DNA of 64,000 nt, from the NCBI GenBank assembly GCA_041394285.1, contig JAWKIL010000004.1, forward strand, positions 62,001-126,000, in the 5' to 3' direction. A model generated the notes under the pieces. The model worked only from the letters and a program-made list of their open reading frames with translations, made no database searches and was not told the DNA's origin. This DNA comes from CADEDH01 sp041394285 (GTDB lineage Bacteria > Actinomycetota > Acidimicrobiia > Acidimicrobiales > SZUA-35). Positions within the stretch are counted from its first letter, which is position 1. The number at the start of each line of letters is the position of its first letter. Of this stretch, positions 16,880 through 24,010 are shown one piece after another. Position numbers and translations under genes: made by a program.

Positions 16880-16926
16880 CCTCCTCGGACATCGTTGCGG
16901 CGGGAACCAGGCGATGTCCGAGGAGG
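16880..16926. repeat. 15-bp perfect inverted repeat (stem-loop)
   Basis: CCTCCTCGGACATCG (16880-16894) is followed after 17 bases by its exact complement (16912-16926). No T-run follows, so a classical intrinsic terminator is doubtful. It could be a structured RNA element or the remnant end of a small mobile element. It is immediately followed by the 25-bp repeats. Confidence 0.7.
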
Positions 16927-16932
16927 ACATGT

Positions 16933-17032
16933 CCCATGAACATGGGACATGAACCAGCCCATGAACATGGGACGTGAACCGGCCCATGAACATGGGACGT
17001 GAACCGGCCCATGTGCATGGGACGTGAACCAG
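16933..17032. repeat. Four tandem 25-bp repeats with internal palindrome
   Basis: Four head-to-tail 25-bp units start at 16933, 16958, 16983 and 17008. Each has the near-palindrome CCCATGAACATGGG (the last has TG for AA) followed by a GAC[A/G]TGAACC segment. Direct tandem joining with no unique spacers excludes a CRISPR array. Each unit could be a protein-binding site or a small RNA hairpin. Confidence 0.85.
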
Positions 17033-17049
17033 CCCCCGGGCCGGGGGGG
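17033..17049. terminator. GC hairpin after terC
   Basis: CCCCCGG-G-CCGGGGG lies about 10 bp beyond the terC stop codon (terC reads leftwards). It can fold into a short GC-only stem. No U-tract is present, so termination is only plausible. Confidence 0.35.
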
Positions 17050-17058
17050 CATCGATCC

Positions 17059-18144
17059 TCAGTCGATGTCGGGATCGTCGCCGGTGTCGAGCACGTCCAC
17101 CGGCTCGAGCGACTCGTGGGCGCCGCTGTCGCCGGTCGGCAGCCCGGCGGCGAGCCGGCCGGCCGTCAGCCGCCGCTCCTTGTACCGGCTGGCCACGATC
17201 GCCGCCAGCAGGAGGCCCATGATCACGCCCAGCGAGACCCAGGTGTCGAGGTGATGGCCGAAGTAGGCGGCCACCATCTTCACCCCGACGAAGATCAGGA
17301 TCGCGCCCAGGGCGTGGTTGAGGTAGTGGAACCGCTCGCGGGCGTCGGCCAGGAGGAAGTACATGGCCCGCAGGCCGAGGATGGCGAACGCGTTCGACGA
17401 GAACACGAGAAACTGCTCGTGCGACAGGGCCAGGATGGCCGGTACCGAGTCGACGGCGAAGATGACGTCGGTCACCTCCACCACAACCAGGGCCGCCAGC
17501 AGCGGCGTCGCCGCCCGCCGACCCCCCATGCGGGTGAAGAAGCGCTGGCCGTCGAGCGTCTCGGACACGGGCATGACGCGGCCCAACAGCCCCAGCCCGG
17601 CGGTGGACCCGTCGTCACCCTCGTCGTTGCGGTGGCGCAGCAGGCGGAAGCCGGTGATCACCAGGAAGGCCCCGAAGGCCACCAGCAGCATGTCGAACCG
17701 GTCGAGCAGGGCGGTGCCGGTGAAGATGAAGGCGGCCCGCAGCGTGAGCGCGCCGAAGACGCCCCAGAACAGCACCCGGTGCTGGAGGGCCACCGGGATC
17801 GACATGGCGGTGAACAGGATCGACCAGACGAACACGTTGTCGACGCTGAGCGCCTTCTCGGTGAGGTAGCCGCTGAGGTACTCGCCGAACGCCCCACCGC
17901 CGTAGGCCCACAGGATGACCATCGAGAAGGCCAGGCCGCAGGCGACCCAGGTGGCGGACTCGGTGAGCGCCTCCCGCAGCGACGGCACCCGGGCGTTGCG
18001 GTGGCGGTAGAGATCGAGGCCGAGCAGGGCCAGAAGTAGCACGGTGAGACCGACCCAGGCCCAGATGGAAACGTCGAGATCGACGAACCGCCCCCGGCCC
18101 GCCGTCTCGGCCGCCAGGAACGCTGATGCGGGTGCTACGGCCAC
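17059..18144 (-). CDS. TerC family integral membrane protein
   Basis: A 361-residue polytopic protein of the TerC/Alx family with about eight to nine hydrophobic helices. Conserved family segments are ALSVDNVFVWSILFTAMSIP and VEVTDVIFAVDSVPAILALS, which carry the paired acidic residues thought to bind Mn2+ or other divalent ions. Members are linked to tellurite resistance or to manganese export and metalation of exported proteins. I chose the GTG at 18144, preceded by an AAAGGA ribosome-binding site. It is divergent from the Hsp70-like gene with a 147-bp spacer. The C-terminal 30 residues are acidic and cytoplasmic. Confidence 0.9.
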   Translation of the reverse strand: MAVAPASAFLAAETAGRGRFVDLDVSIWAWVGLTVLLLALLGLDLYRHRNARVPSLREALTESATWVACGLAFSMVILWAYGGGAFGEYLSGYLTEKALSVDNVFVWSILFTAMSIPVALQHRVLFWGVFGALTLRAAFIFTGTALLDRFDMLLVAFGAFLVITGFRLLRHRNDEGDDGSTAGLGLLGRVMPVSETLDGQRFFTRMGGRRAATPLLAALVVVEVTDVIFAVDSVPAILALSHEQFLVFSSNAFAILGLRAMYFLLADARERFHYLNHALGAILIFVGVKMVAAYFGHHLDTWVSLGVIMGLLLAAIVASRYKERRLTAGRLAAGLPTGDSGAHESLEPVDVLDTGDDPDID

Positions 18145-18291
18145 GCCGTCCTTTCTCGGTCGGTTGGGGGCCCATCCTAGCCCTGACCCCCGGAGGCCCG
18201 GTGATCCTGCGTGGGGCCCACCCCGGCACGGGCGGGTGGACCGCGGTGGTTTAGAATCGAGGGGAAGATTCTCGGAGGGAGAGAACCAGCG

Positions 18292-20379
18292 GTGACCTAT
18301 CGGCTCGGCGTGGACCTCGGCACGACATGGACGGCGGCCGCCATCTCGGAGGCGGGCAAGGCCGCCATCTTCCCCCTGGGACAACAACGGGCCGCCATCC
18401 CCTCGGTCGTGCTGCTGCGGGCCGACGGCACCGTGCTCACCGGCGAGGCCGCCCTGCGTCGGGCCATCAGCGAGCCCGAGCGGGTGGCGCGGGAGTTCAA
18501 GCGCCGCATCGGCGACCCCACGCCCATCATCGTGGCCGGCACCCCGTATCCGGCCGAAGCCCTCACCGCCCGCCTGCTCCGTTCCGTGATCGATCAGGTG
18601 GCCACCCAGCAGGGCCGACCACCGGAGCAGGTGGTGATCTCCCACCCCGCCAACTGGGGTGCGTACAAGCTCGAGCTGCTCACCGACATCGCCCGTCGGG
18701 CCGACCTCGACCCCGCCGAGTGCGCCTTCATCACCGAGCCGGAGGCGGCAGCCATCAGCTACGCCTCCCGGGAGCGGGTGGGCATCGGCCAGAACGTGTG
18801 CGTGTTCGACCTGGGCGGCGGCACCTTCGACGTGGCCCTCCTGCAGCGCACGCCGGTGGGGTTCGCCATCCTCGGCCGCCCCGACGGCATCGAGCGCCTC
18901 GGCGGCATAGACTTCGACGCCGCCATCTACGCCCACGTCACCAGCAACCTGGGACAGCACTACACGGAGCTGGACCCGGAGGATCCGCTCACGCTGAGCG
19001 CCATCGCCCGCCTCCGCCAGGACTGTGTGGAGGCCAAGGAGGCGCTGTCGGCCGACACCGACACCACGATCCCGGTGCTCCTGCCCAACTACCAGACCGA
19101 GATGCGCCTGACCCGGGCCGAGTTCGAGCAGCTCATACGACCACCGCTGCTCGACACCATCGAGACCACCCGCCGGGCCATCGCCTCGGCCGGCCTGGAG
19201 ACGAGCGGGATCCACCACGTGCTGCTGGTGGGCGGCTCGAGCCGGATCCCCCTCATCTCCCAGCTGGTGCAGCGGGAGCTGAACCTGCCCACCTCGGTGG
19301 ACGCCGATCCCAAGCACGCCATCGCCGTGGGCGCGGCCACCCTGCGCCTGCCCCCGCCCCAGGACGGTACCGGTACCGGCGCTTCGCCCACCCCGGCGGC
19401 GTCAGCCACCCCCGCCCCGAACCCGCCCCCGGCCGCCACCCCGGCCCCCGCCCCGACGCCCCTGCCGCTGGCCGGCTCGGCGTCGCCCCAACGGCACGCC
19501 CCCGGCAGCGGCCCCGACCGGGCCGTCCCCGTGGCTCCGGCGGCTGAGATCGAGCGGGACGACCCGTTCAGCCTTCCCCCGGTCGTCCCCGGCCCGGGCC
19601 CGGCCGGTGGGCTCGCCGCCGACGGCGGACCGCCGTCCTCCCCCGGCGGCCAGCCCCCGGCTCCCACGCCGAGCCCGCTACCGCTCGCCGCCCCGCCCTC
19701 GTCGGCGACCCCCAGGCCGACCCCGCTGCCGCTCGCCTCGCCACCCCCATCGGCGGCCCCGGCGGGCGTGCCCCCGGCTGCCTCGCCGCCCCAGCCCGGG
19801 CCGGCCGCCGCCCGGCTCGACGCCGCCGGCCCCGTGATCGACTCCAGCCGCACGATGAAGGCCCCGGCGCCGTCCGATCCGCCCTCGAGGCCGGCCACTC
19901 GCTCGGCCGCCCCCAAGGCCCTGCCAGCCAACCCGGTGGGGCTCACGCCGCCGCCCGGGTTCCCCGCCCCCAGCCCCCCTCCCGGGCTGGCCGGCGCCGC
20001 CGGCCACGCACCGCCGCCCAAGGCCCCGCCGCCGCCACCCGACAGCTGGCGCTCCCCGGCCGGCGAGGCCCCGGTCCCCCGGACGCCCCGGCCGGCACCG
20101 CCGCCCGCCGTGCTCAACCCGGCCGGCGCCGTCGCTTCCCCGCCGCCGGGCCTCGGGCCCGCTGGCGGCGCGGCCGGGCCCGCCCCCCTCATCAGCTCCA
20201 AGGCCGGCAGCCTGCGACCCGAGCAGCACCGCCCCCTGTCGGGCCCCCTCCCCCAGACGCTCTCGGCGGCGCCGGCCGCGAGCCGGGGCTCCGGCCTGAG
20301 CGGCCCGGCCCTCATCCTCATCGTGCTGGTTGTGCTGCTGATGCTCGGCGTCGGCGGCTTCCTCCTCACCAGGATGTGA
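18292..20379 (+). CDS. Hsp70-family membrane-anchored protein with Pro-rich linker
   Basis: A 695-residue protein. Residues 1-360 are a full Hsp70/actin-type ATPase: phosphate-1 motif GVDLGTTWTAAA, phosphate-2 VFDLGGGTFDVALL, and adenosine motif VLLVGGSSRIPLIS. The DnaK substrate-binding domain is replaced by about 300 residues of Pro/Ala-rich, probably disordered sequence. A single C-terminal transmembrane helix (ALILIVLVVLLMLGVGGFLL) ends the chain, so the ATPase should face the cytoplasm on a long tether. The GTG at 18292 has a GGAGGGAG ribosome-binding site. Two small genes follow, then the convergent FHA/VWA/PP2C/PknG genes. It is not a general chaperone; a scaffold role is inferred. Confidence 0.85.
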   Translation: MTYRLGVDLGTTWTAAAISEAGKAAIFPLGQQRAAIPSVVLLRADGTVLTGEAALRRAISEPERVAREFKRRIGDPTPIIVAGTPYPAEALTARLLRSVIDQVATQQGRPPEQVVISHPANWGAYKLELLTDIARRADLDPAECAFITEPEAAAISYASRERVGIGQNVCVFDLGGGTFDVALLQRTPVGFAILGRPDGIERLGGIDFDAAIYAHVTSNLGQHYTELDPEDPLTLSAIARLRQDCVEAKEALSADTDTTIPVLLPNYQTEMRLTRAEFEQLIRPPLLDTIETTRRAIASAGLETSGIHHVLLVGGSSRIPLISQLVQRELNLPTSVDADPKHAIAVGAATLRLPPPQDGTGTGASPTPAASATPAPNPPPAATPAPAPTPLPLAGSASPQRHAPGSGPDRAVPVAPAAEIERDDPFSLPPVVPGPGPAGGLAADGGPPSSPGGQPPAPTPSPLPLAAPPSSATPRPTPLPLASPPPSAAPAGVPPAASPPQPGPAAARLDAAGPVIDSSRTMKAPAPSDPPSRPATRSAAPKALPANPVGLTPPPGFPAPSPPPGLAGAAGHAPPPKAPPPPPDSWRSPAGEAPVPRTPRPAPPPAVLNPAGAVASPPPGLGPAGGAAGPAPLISSKAGSLRPEQHRPLSGPLPQTLSAAPAASRGSGLSGPALILIVLVVLLMLGVGGFLLTRM

Positions 20380-20440
20380 CTCACCAGGACGTGACGGCGA
20401 CACCGTTGCCGAACCACTCGAACATTTGTACGATTGCCGG

Positions 20441-20692
20441 ATGGCAGGTAGATCCGACCGCCGGCTCCGTACCGAGGAGCTGATCGCCGCCCGCCAGCAG
20501 ATGGAGGAACGGCTGGTCGCCGGCCGGGCGCCGGCCCCGGGCGAACTAAAGACCCTGTGGGAGGCCTACGAGGCCGCGGTGCTGAACGGGCGGGTGCGGG
20601 GCGACCACCGCCTACCCGACGATCTGGTGGCCGACCTGAAGGCCGACCACGATGCCATGGTCCGCGAGCTACGGCAACGGGCCGGGCCATGA
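20441..20692 (+). CDS. Small helical protein, Hsp70-linked
   Basis: An 83-residue, highly charged, mostly helical protein with no domain I recognise (IAARQQMEERLVAGRAPAPG, LKTLWEAYEAAVLNGRV). The ATG at 20441 is 61 bp after the Hsp70-like stop. Its TGA overlaps the next gene's ATG by 4 bp (ATGA), so the two small proteins are translationally coupled and may form a complex. Codon bias is normal for the region. Confidence 0.72.
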   Translation: MAGRSDRRLRTEELIAARQQMEERLVAGRAPAPGELKTLWEAYEAAVLNGRVRGDHRLPDDLVADLKADHDAMVRELRQRAGP

Positions 20693-20961
20693 CCCGCTGG
20701 GTGCTCACCAACGGCGAGGAGCTGTTCGTGGCCGGCTCCTACTTCCAGCCCGAGATCCAGGTGCAGCTGTACCAGTGGCTCAGCGAGGTGGTCCTCGACG
20801 GCGACCCCTGGATGCTGGGCCAGGCCGACGACTACTCGGCCCGCTCGGCCCGGCTCCATTGGCTGAACGACGTGCTGGTGGTCCTCGATCTCGACGACGA
20901 GGCCCGCACGGTGGACGTGGTGTCGATCGAGGTGGTGGTCCCGCCACCCGGCCTGGCCTGA
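20689..20961 (+). CDS. Small acidic protein, Hsp70-linked
   Basis: A 90-residue acidic, mainly beta-strand protein (VLTNGEELFVAGSYFQPEIQ, LNDVLVVLDLDDEARTVDVV). No family is recognised. The start overlaps the previous stop by 4 bp. It is the last gene of the Hsp70 strand and is convergent with the FHA gene, 22 bp away. The regular third-position G/C supports it as a real gene. Function is unknown; context suggests a partner of the Hsp70-like or kinase module. Confidence 0.72.
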   Translation: MTRWVLTNGEELFVAGSYFQPEIQVQLYQWLSEVVLDGDPWMLGQADDYSARSARLHWLNDVLVVLDLDDEARTVDVVSIEVVVPPPGLA

Positions 20962-20983
20962 CGGCTGCCGGGAACGGAGCCTG

Positions 20984-21607
20984 CTAGGCCAGCCGGGTGA
21001 CGATGATCCGGGTCCACGCCCCGACGTAGAAGGCCGCACCGTCGGCCACCGGGCGGGGCTGCCCCTCGGGGATGGTGCTCTCGGTGGGCAGTCCCACGAT
21101 GGTGCCGTTGGTGGAGCCGACGTCGGTCACCGTCAGCACCCCGTCGGCCCCCACCCGCACCACGGCGTGGCGGCTGGAGACAGCGGGATCACCGGTGAGA
21201 TCGGCGATGTCGAGGTCGGGATGGATGGCGCGGCTCTGACTGGTTCGCCCGATGTGGATCTCGGCCCCTACGACCTCGATCTCCTTGGGGGCCGGCGCCG
21301 GATCGGGGAACTCGAGCTCACCTTCGGACACCACGGCGTCGAAGTAGAGCCGGTCCACACCGACCTCGAAGCGGATACGGGGAACGGGCAGCGGCGGGCC
21401 GGAGGCCGCCGTGGACCCGGTGGACGGCGCGCCGGAGCCGTCCGCCGGGGCGCCGTCGGGGCCGCCGCCGATACCGAGGCGGTTGGCCTCCTCGGGTGAA
21501 GGAAGCGAACCGGTGATGAAGTCGTAGCCGCAGCTCTCGCAGAAGATGTCGTCCGGGCCGTGGACGGCTCCGCAGTTGCCGCAGACCTGCTCGGCAGCCC
21601 CGCTCAT
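20984..21607 (-). CDS. Zinc-ribbon plus FHA domain protein
   Basis: A 207-residue protein. Residues 9-27 form a zinc ribbon (CGNCG ... CESCG), residues 30-75 a flexible linker, and residues 105-205 an FHA phosphothreonine-binding domain with IGRTSQSR, SSRHAVV and GSTNGT. FHA proteins next to Ser/Thr kinases are commonly kinase substrates or readers; GarA is the known PknG substrate in mycobacteria. Here the N-terminus lacks GarA's ETTS-type phosphosite and has a ribbon instead. It is the last gene of the kinase-phosphatase-VWA strand, 52 bp after the VWA stop. Confidence 0.87.
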   Translation of the reverse strand: MSGAAEQVCGNCGAVHGPDDIFCESCGYDFITGSLPSPEEANRLGIGGGPDGAPADGSGAPSTGSTAASGPPLPVPRIRFEVGVDRLYFDAVVSEGELEFPDPAPAPKEIEVVGAEIHIGRTSQSRAIHPDLDIADLTGDPAVSSRHAVVRVGADGVLTVTDVGSTNGTIVGLPTESTIPEGQPRPVADGAAFYVGAWTRIIVTRLA

Positions 21608-21659
21608 CGCCGGGCGCCTTCGCTCTGGCCGTTTCCGGTCATATCGCCTCCCGTCGTGC

Positions 21660-22943
21660 TCAACCCTTGTTCACCCGGACCGTGCGGGTCGAACGGACGT
21701 CAAGAGCCATCTCATCCGTCTTTTCCACCTCGCGCTTGAGACGAACCGTACCGTTGCCGGCGTCATCTACGTCGACAACCTTGGCCAGCAGGCGTACCGT
21801 GTCGTTATTACCGGTGGCCGTGGCGAGCTGCACGGCACGCCCCAGCTTCATCGTGGCCCTGGCCTCGTCGCCGGCGTCGCGGGCGGCCAGACCCTCGGCG
21901 ATGGCGTCGGCCAGCTCGGCCTGCCCGGTGTAGTGGGCCACCTCCCGGTTGATCCTGGTCGACAGCGCCTCGTCGTCGGTCCACACCGCCCGGACCAGGG
22001 CCGCCGGCTGGTCGACGCCGTCGATGCGGAGCGTCACCCGGGCGGCCAGGCGCTCGTCGCCCACCGCCCCCACCGGCACCGTCACCCGGACGTGGTAGTC
22101 ACGCTCCTCCTCCCCCGACCACGCCCCGAGGGGATAGTCGTTGGTGAGGGCGTCGACGTTGCGGGCCATCGAGGTGAGGTCTTCCAGCGACGGTGCCACC
22201 TGCTTGACGAACTGGATCGAGGAGCCCTTGGGGGTCCACAAGCGAAGGTCGACCGACCCCACCTGGCGGCCCATGGCCTTCTGGGTGAGCTCGGTGAACG
22301 CTTCCACCATGTCGTCGGGCTGAGGGATGATGTCCACCGTACCCAACAGGGCCGAGGCGATCTTGCGCAGCTCGGAGATGTTCCAGTCCACGCCCAGGCC
22401 CCGGGCGTCGCACTGGAACCGCCCGACACAGGCTGCGATCGACTGGTCGAGCACCCACGGTTCCTCGTGCTGGTTCTTGCCGTCGGTGAGCAGGATGGCG
22501 TGGGCCATCGCCTGGGGCCGCAGCCCGGCCAGGTAGGCGCCGGCCTGGAGCCAGGTGCCCATGGCCGTGCCGCCCTGGGGCTGGGTCATCGACACCCGCG
22601 TCTTGGCCTCGGCCCGGCTGGCGGCGTCGGCCACGGCCAGCCCCTCGTGGGGGTAGATCATGTAGGCCGCGCTGTGCCCGCCCACCACGGCGAAGTGCAC
22701 CCCGTCGCGGATCGTGTCGATGGCGGCCTGGGTGGCGGCCTGGGCCGCCCGCCACTTGCGGCCGCCCTCCTCGGTCATCGACCCGGAGGTGTCGATGAGG
22801 ATCATCTCCACCGCATCGACCTGCCCCGGGGCGGCGCCGGCGGCCCCGCCCCCGGTGGACCGGACGGTGACGATGGCGTCGACCGTTCCCGCCCCGGCGG
22901 GCAGGAACTCGTTCTGGAACACCTCGGCGTTGAAGTCACTCAT
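21660..22943 (-). CDS. von Willebrand factor type A domain protein
   Basis: A 427-residue protein with one VWA domain near residues 45-240. The MIDAS metal site is intact: D-T-S-G-S in LIDTSGSM, a Thr in QGGTAMGTW, and an Asp in ILLTDGKNQ. The C-terminal part (PVGAVGDERLAARVTLRI ... IAEGLAARDAGDEARATM) is beta- then helix-rich and may be a tetratricopeptide-like region. VWA proteins of this type mediate metal-dependent protein assembly. The ATG at 22943 overlaps the PP2C stop by 4 bp, which gives the start and shows coupling to the phosphatase. Confidence 0.88.
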   Translation of the reverse strand: MSDFNAEVFQNEFLPAGAGTVDAIVTVRSTGGGAAGAAPGQVDAVEMILIDTSGSMTEEGGRKWRAAQAATQAAIDTIRDGVHFAVVGGHSAAYMIYPHEGLAVADAASRAEAKTRVSMTQPQGGTAMGTWLQAGAYLAGLRPQAMAHAILLTDGKNQHEEPWVLDQSIAACVGRFQCDARGLGVDWNISELRKIASALLGTVDIIPQPDDMVEAFTELTQKAMGRQVGSVDLRLWTPKGSSIQFVKQVAPSLEDLTSMARNVDALTNDYPLGAWSGEEERDYHVRVTVPVGAVGDERLAARVTLRIDGVDQPAALVRAVWTDDEALSTRINREVAHYTGQAELADAIAEGLAARDAGDEARATMKLGRAVQLATATGNNDTVRLLAKVVDVDDAGNGTVRLKREVEKTDEMALDVRSTRTVRVNKG

Positions 22944-24010
22944 GCTTGCTCGTTCCCTCCGGTCATCTGCCCCGTCGCTGCCGTTTCCCTGGCCGCCGAT
23001 CCCACCGCCGCCGGTCCTTCGACGAGCGCCTCGGCCGAGCTCCACAGGGCGACGGTGATGTTGTCGTGCCCGCCCCCGGCGATGGCATGGTCCACCAGGG
23101 CCGCCGCCAGATCACGGCGGTTGGCCACCTCCGCCTCGAAGCGGGCCACCAGATCGGCCATGGCCGGTGCCGGATCGGCGTAGCGCCACAACCCGTCGGT
23201 GCACACCAGCAGCCGGCCGGGAGCGGTGGCCACGAGGCGGGTGATCTCGGGCGTGGGATCGATGCTGTCGGACCCCAGCCAACGGGACAGGCTGCCGCCG
23301 AGCTCGTGGTCCTCGGTGAGGCGGACGGCCTCGCCGCCGGCCAGCCAGTAGGCCCGGCTGTCACCCACCCAGGCCACGTCGAGCTGGGCTTCGCCGTTCA
23401 CCAGCCGGGCCACGGCGGCCACGAACGTCGACGACGGGGGGCCGCCGTGGAACGGCGATTCGATCACGTCGGGCGGAGGGACGGCGGCCGCCCTCTCCTG
23501 AGCCAGCGCGACCGCCGCCACCAGGGCGTCGTCGACCCGGGCCGGCTCGAACGGGATCCCGTCGAGCGGGGCGGTGCCGAGGTGCTCCACCAGGAGGTCA
23601 CGGGCGGCGTCGGCCGCCGCCTGCGACGCCTGGGCCGAGCCGGGGGTCGACGACACACCGTCGCACACCACGATCACGGCCCCACCCCCCGGCAGCTCGC
23701 CGATGGCCACGGCGTCCTCGTTGTCGTGATGGCGGACGCCGCGATCGGTGATGGCCACCGCCACCCCGGCCGCCATCTCCAGATGGTCCCGAGGCCCGGG
23801 TTGCTTGTGGCCGCAACTGCCGCAGTACCCGTCGTCGGTAACGGCGTCCTCGCCGCAGGCCACGCAGACCGGGGACGGGCCGACCCACCCGCCGGACCCC
23901 ACCGGCCGGGCCTCGCCGGCGAGCTCCGTGCCGCACGCCTCGCAGAACTTCGCCGCCGCCGGGGCCGGTTCGTGGCAGACGGGACACTGGATGAGCTCGG
24001 GAACGGTCAC
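22940..24010 (-). CDS. PP2C-type Ser/Thr phosphatase with N-terminal zinc ribbons
   Basis: A 356-residue protein with two N-terminal zinc ribbons: CPVCHEPAPAAAKFCEACG at residues 8-26, then CVACGEDAVTDDGYCGSCG. A PP2C phosphatase domain follows, with the metal and catalytic residues in RHHDNEDAVAI, VVCDGVSS, WVGDSRAYW and GGGHDNITVAL. It should dephosphorylate Ser/Thr targets of the kinase encoded just upstream. The GTG at 24010 overlaps the kinase stop in a GTGA, and the stop overlaps the VWA start. The DGYC..CG ribbon matches two ribbons in the kinase. Confidence 0.9.
   Translation of the reverse strand: MTVPELIQCPVCHEPAPAAAKFCEACGTELAGEARPVGSGGWVGPSPVCVACGEDAVTDDGYCGSCGHKQPGPRDHLEMAAGVAVAITDRGVRHHDNEDAVAIGELPGGGAVIVVCDGVSSTPGSAQASQAAADAARDLLVEHLGTAPLDGIPFEPARVDDALVAAVALAQERAAAVPPPDVIESPFHGGPPSSTFVAAVARLVNGEAQLDVAWVGDSRAYWLAGGEAVRLTEDHELGGSLSRWLGSDSIDPTPEITRLVATAPGRLLVCTDGLWRYADPAPAMADLVARFEAEVANRRDLAAALVDHAIAGGGHDNITVALWSSAEALVEGPAAVGSAARETAATGQMTGGNEQA

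Larger units (their letters stand above)
16717..17058. other. Non-coding island with stem-loop and palindromic tandem repeats
   Basis: This 342-bp gap between the PfkB and TerC genes is less GC-rich than its flanks and has no convincing gene. Short open frames on both strands have poor codon bias and encode mainly the repeats. It contains a TTGACA hexamer (16764-16769) without a good -10 match, a 15-bp perfect stem-loop (16880-16926), four 25-bp repeats (16933-17032) and a GC-only hairpin next to the terC stop. Confidence 0.7.

Noticed and set aside
16933..17032. CRISPR array
   Set aside because: The 25-bp repeats are directly adjacent with no unique spacers, and no cas genes are present.
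16754..17052. Short genes on either strand in the repeat island
   Set aside because: Poor codon bias, no ribosome-binding sites, and the predicted proteins mostly translate the repeats.
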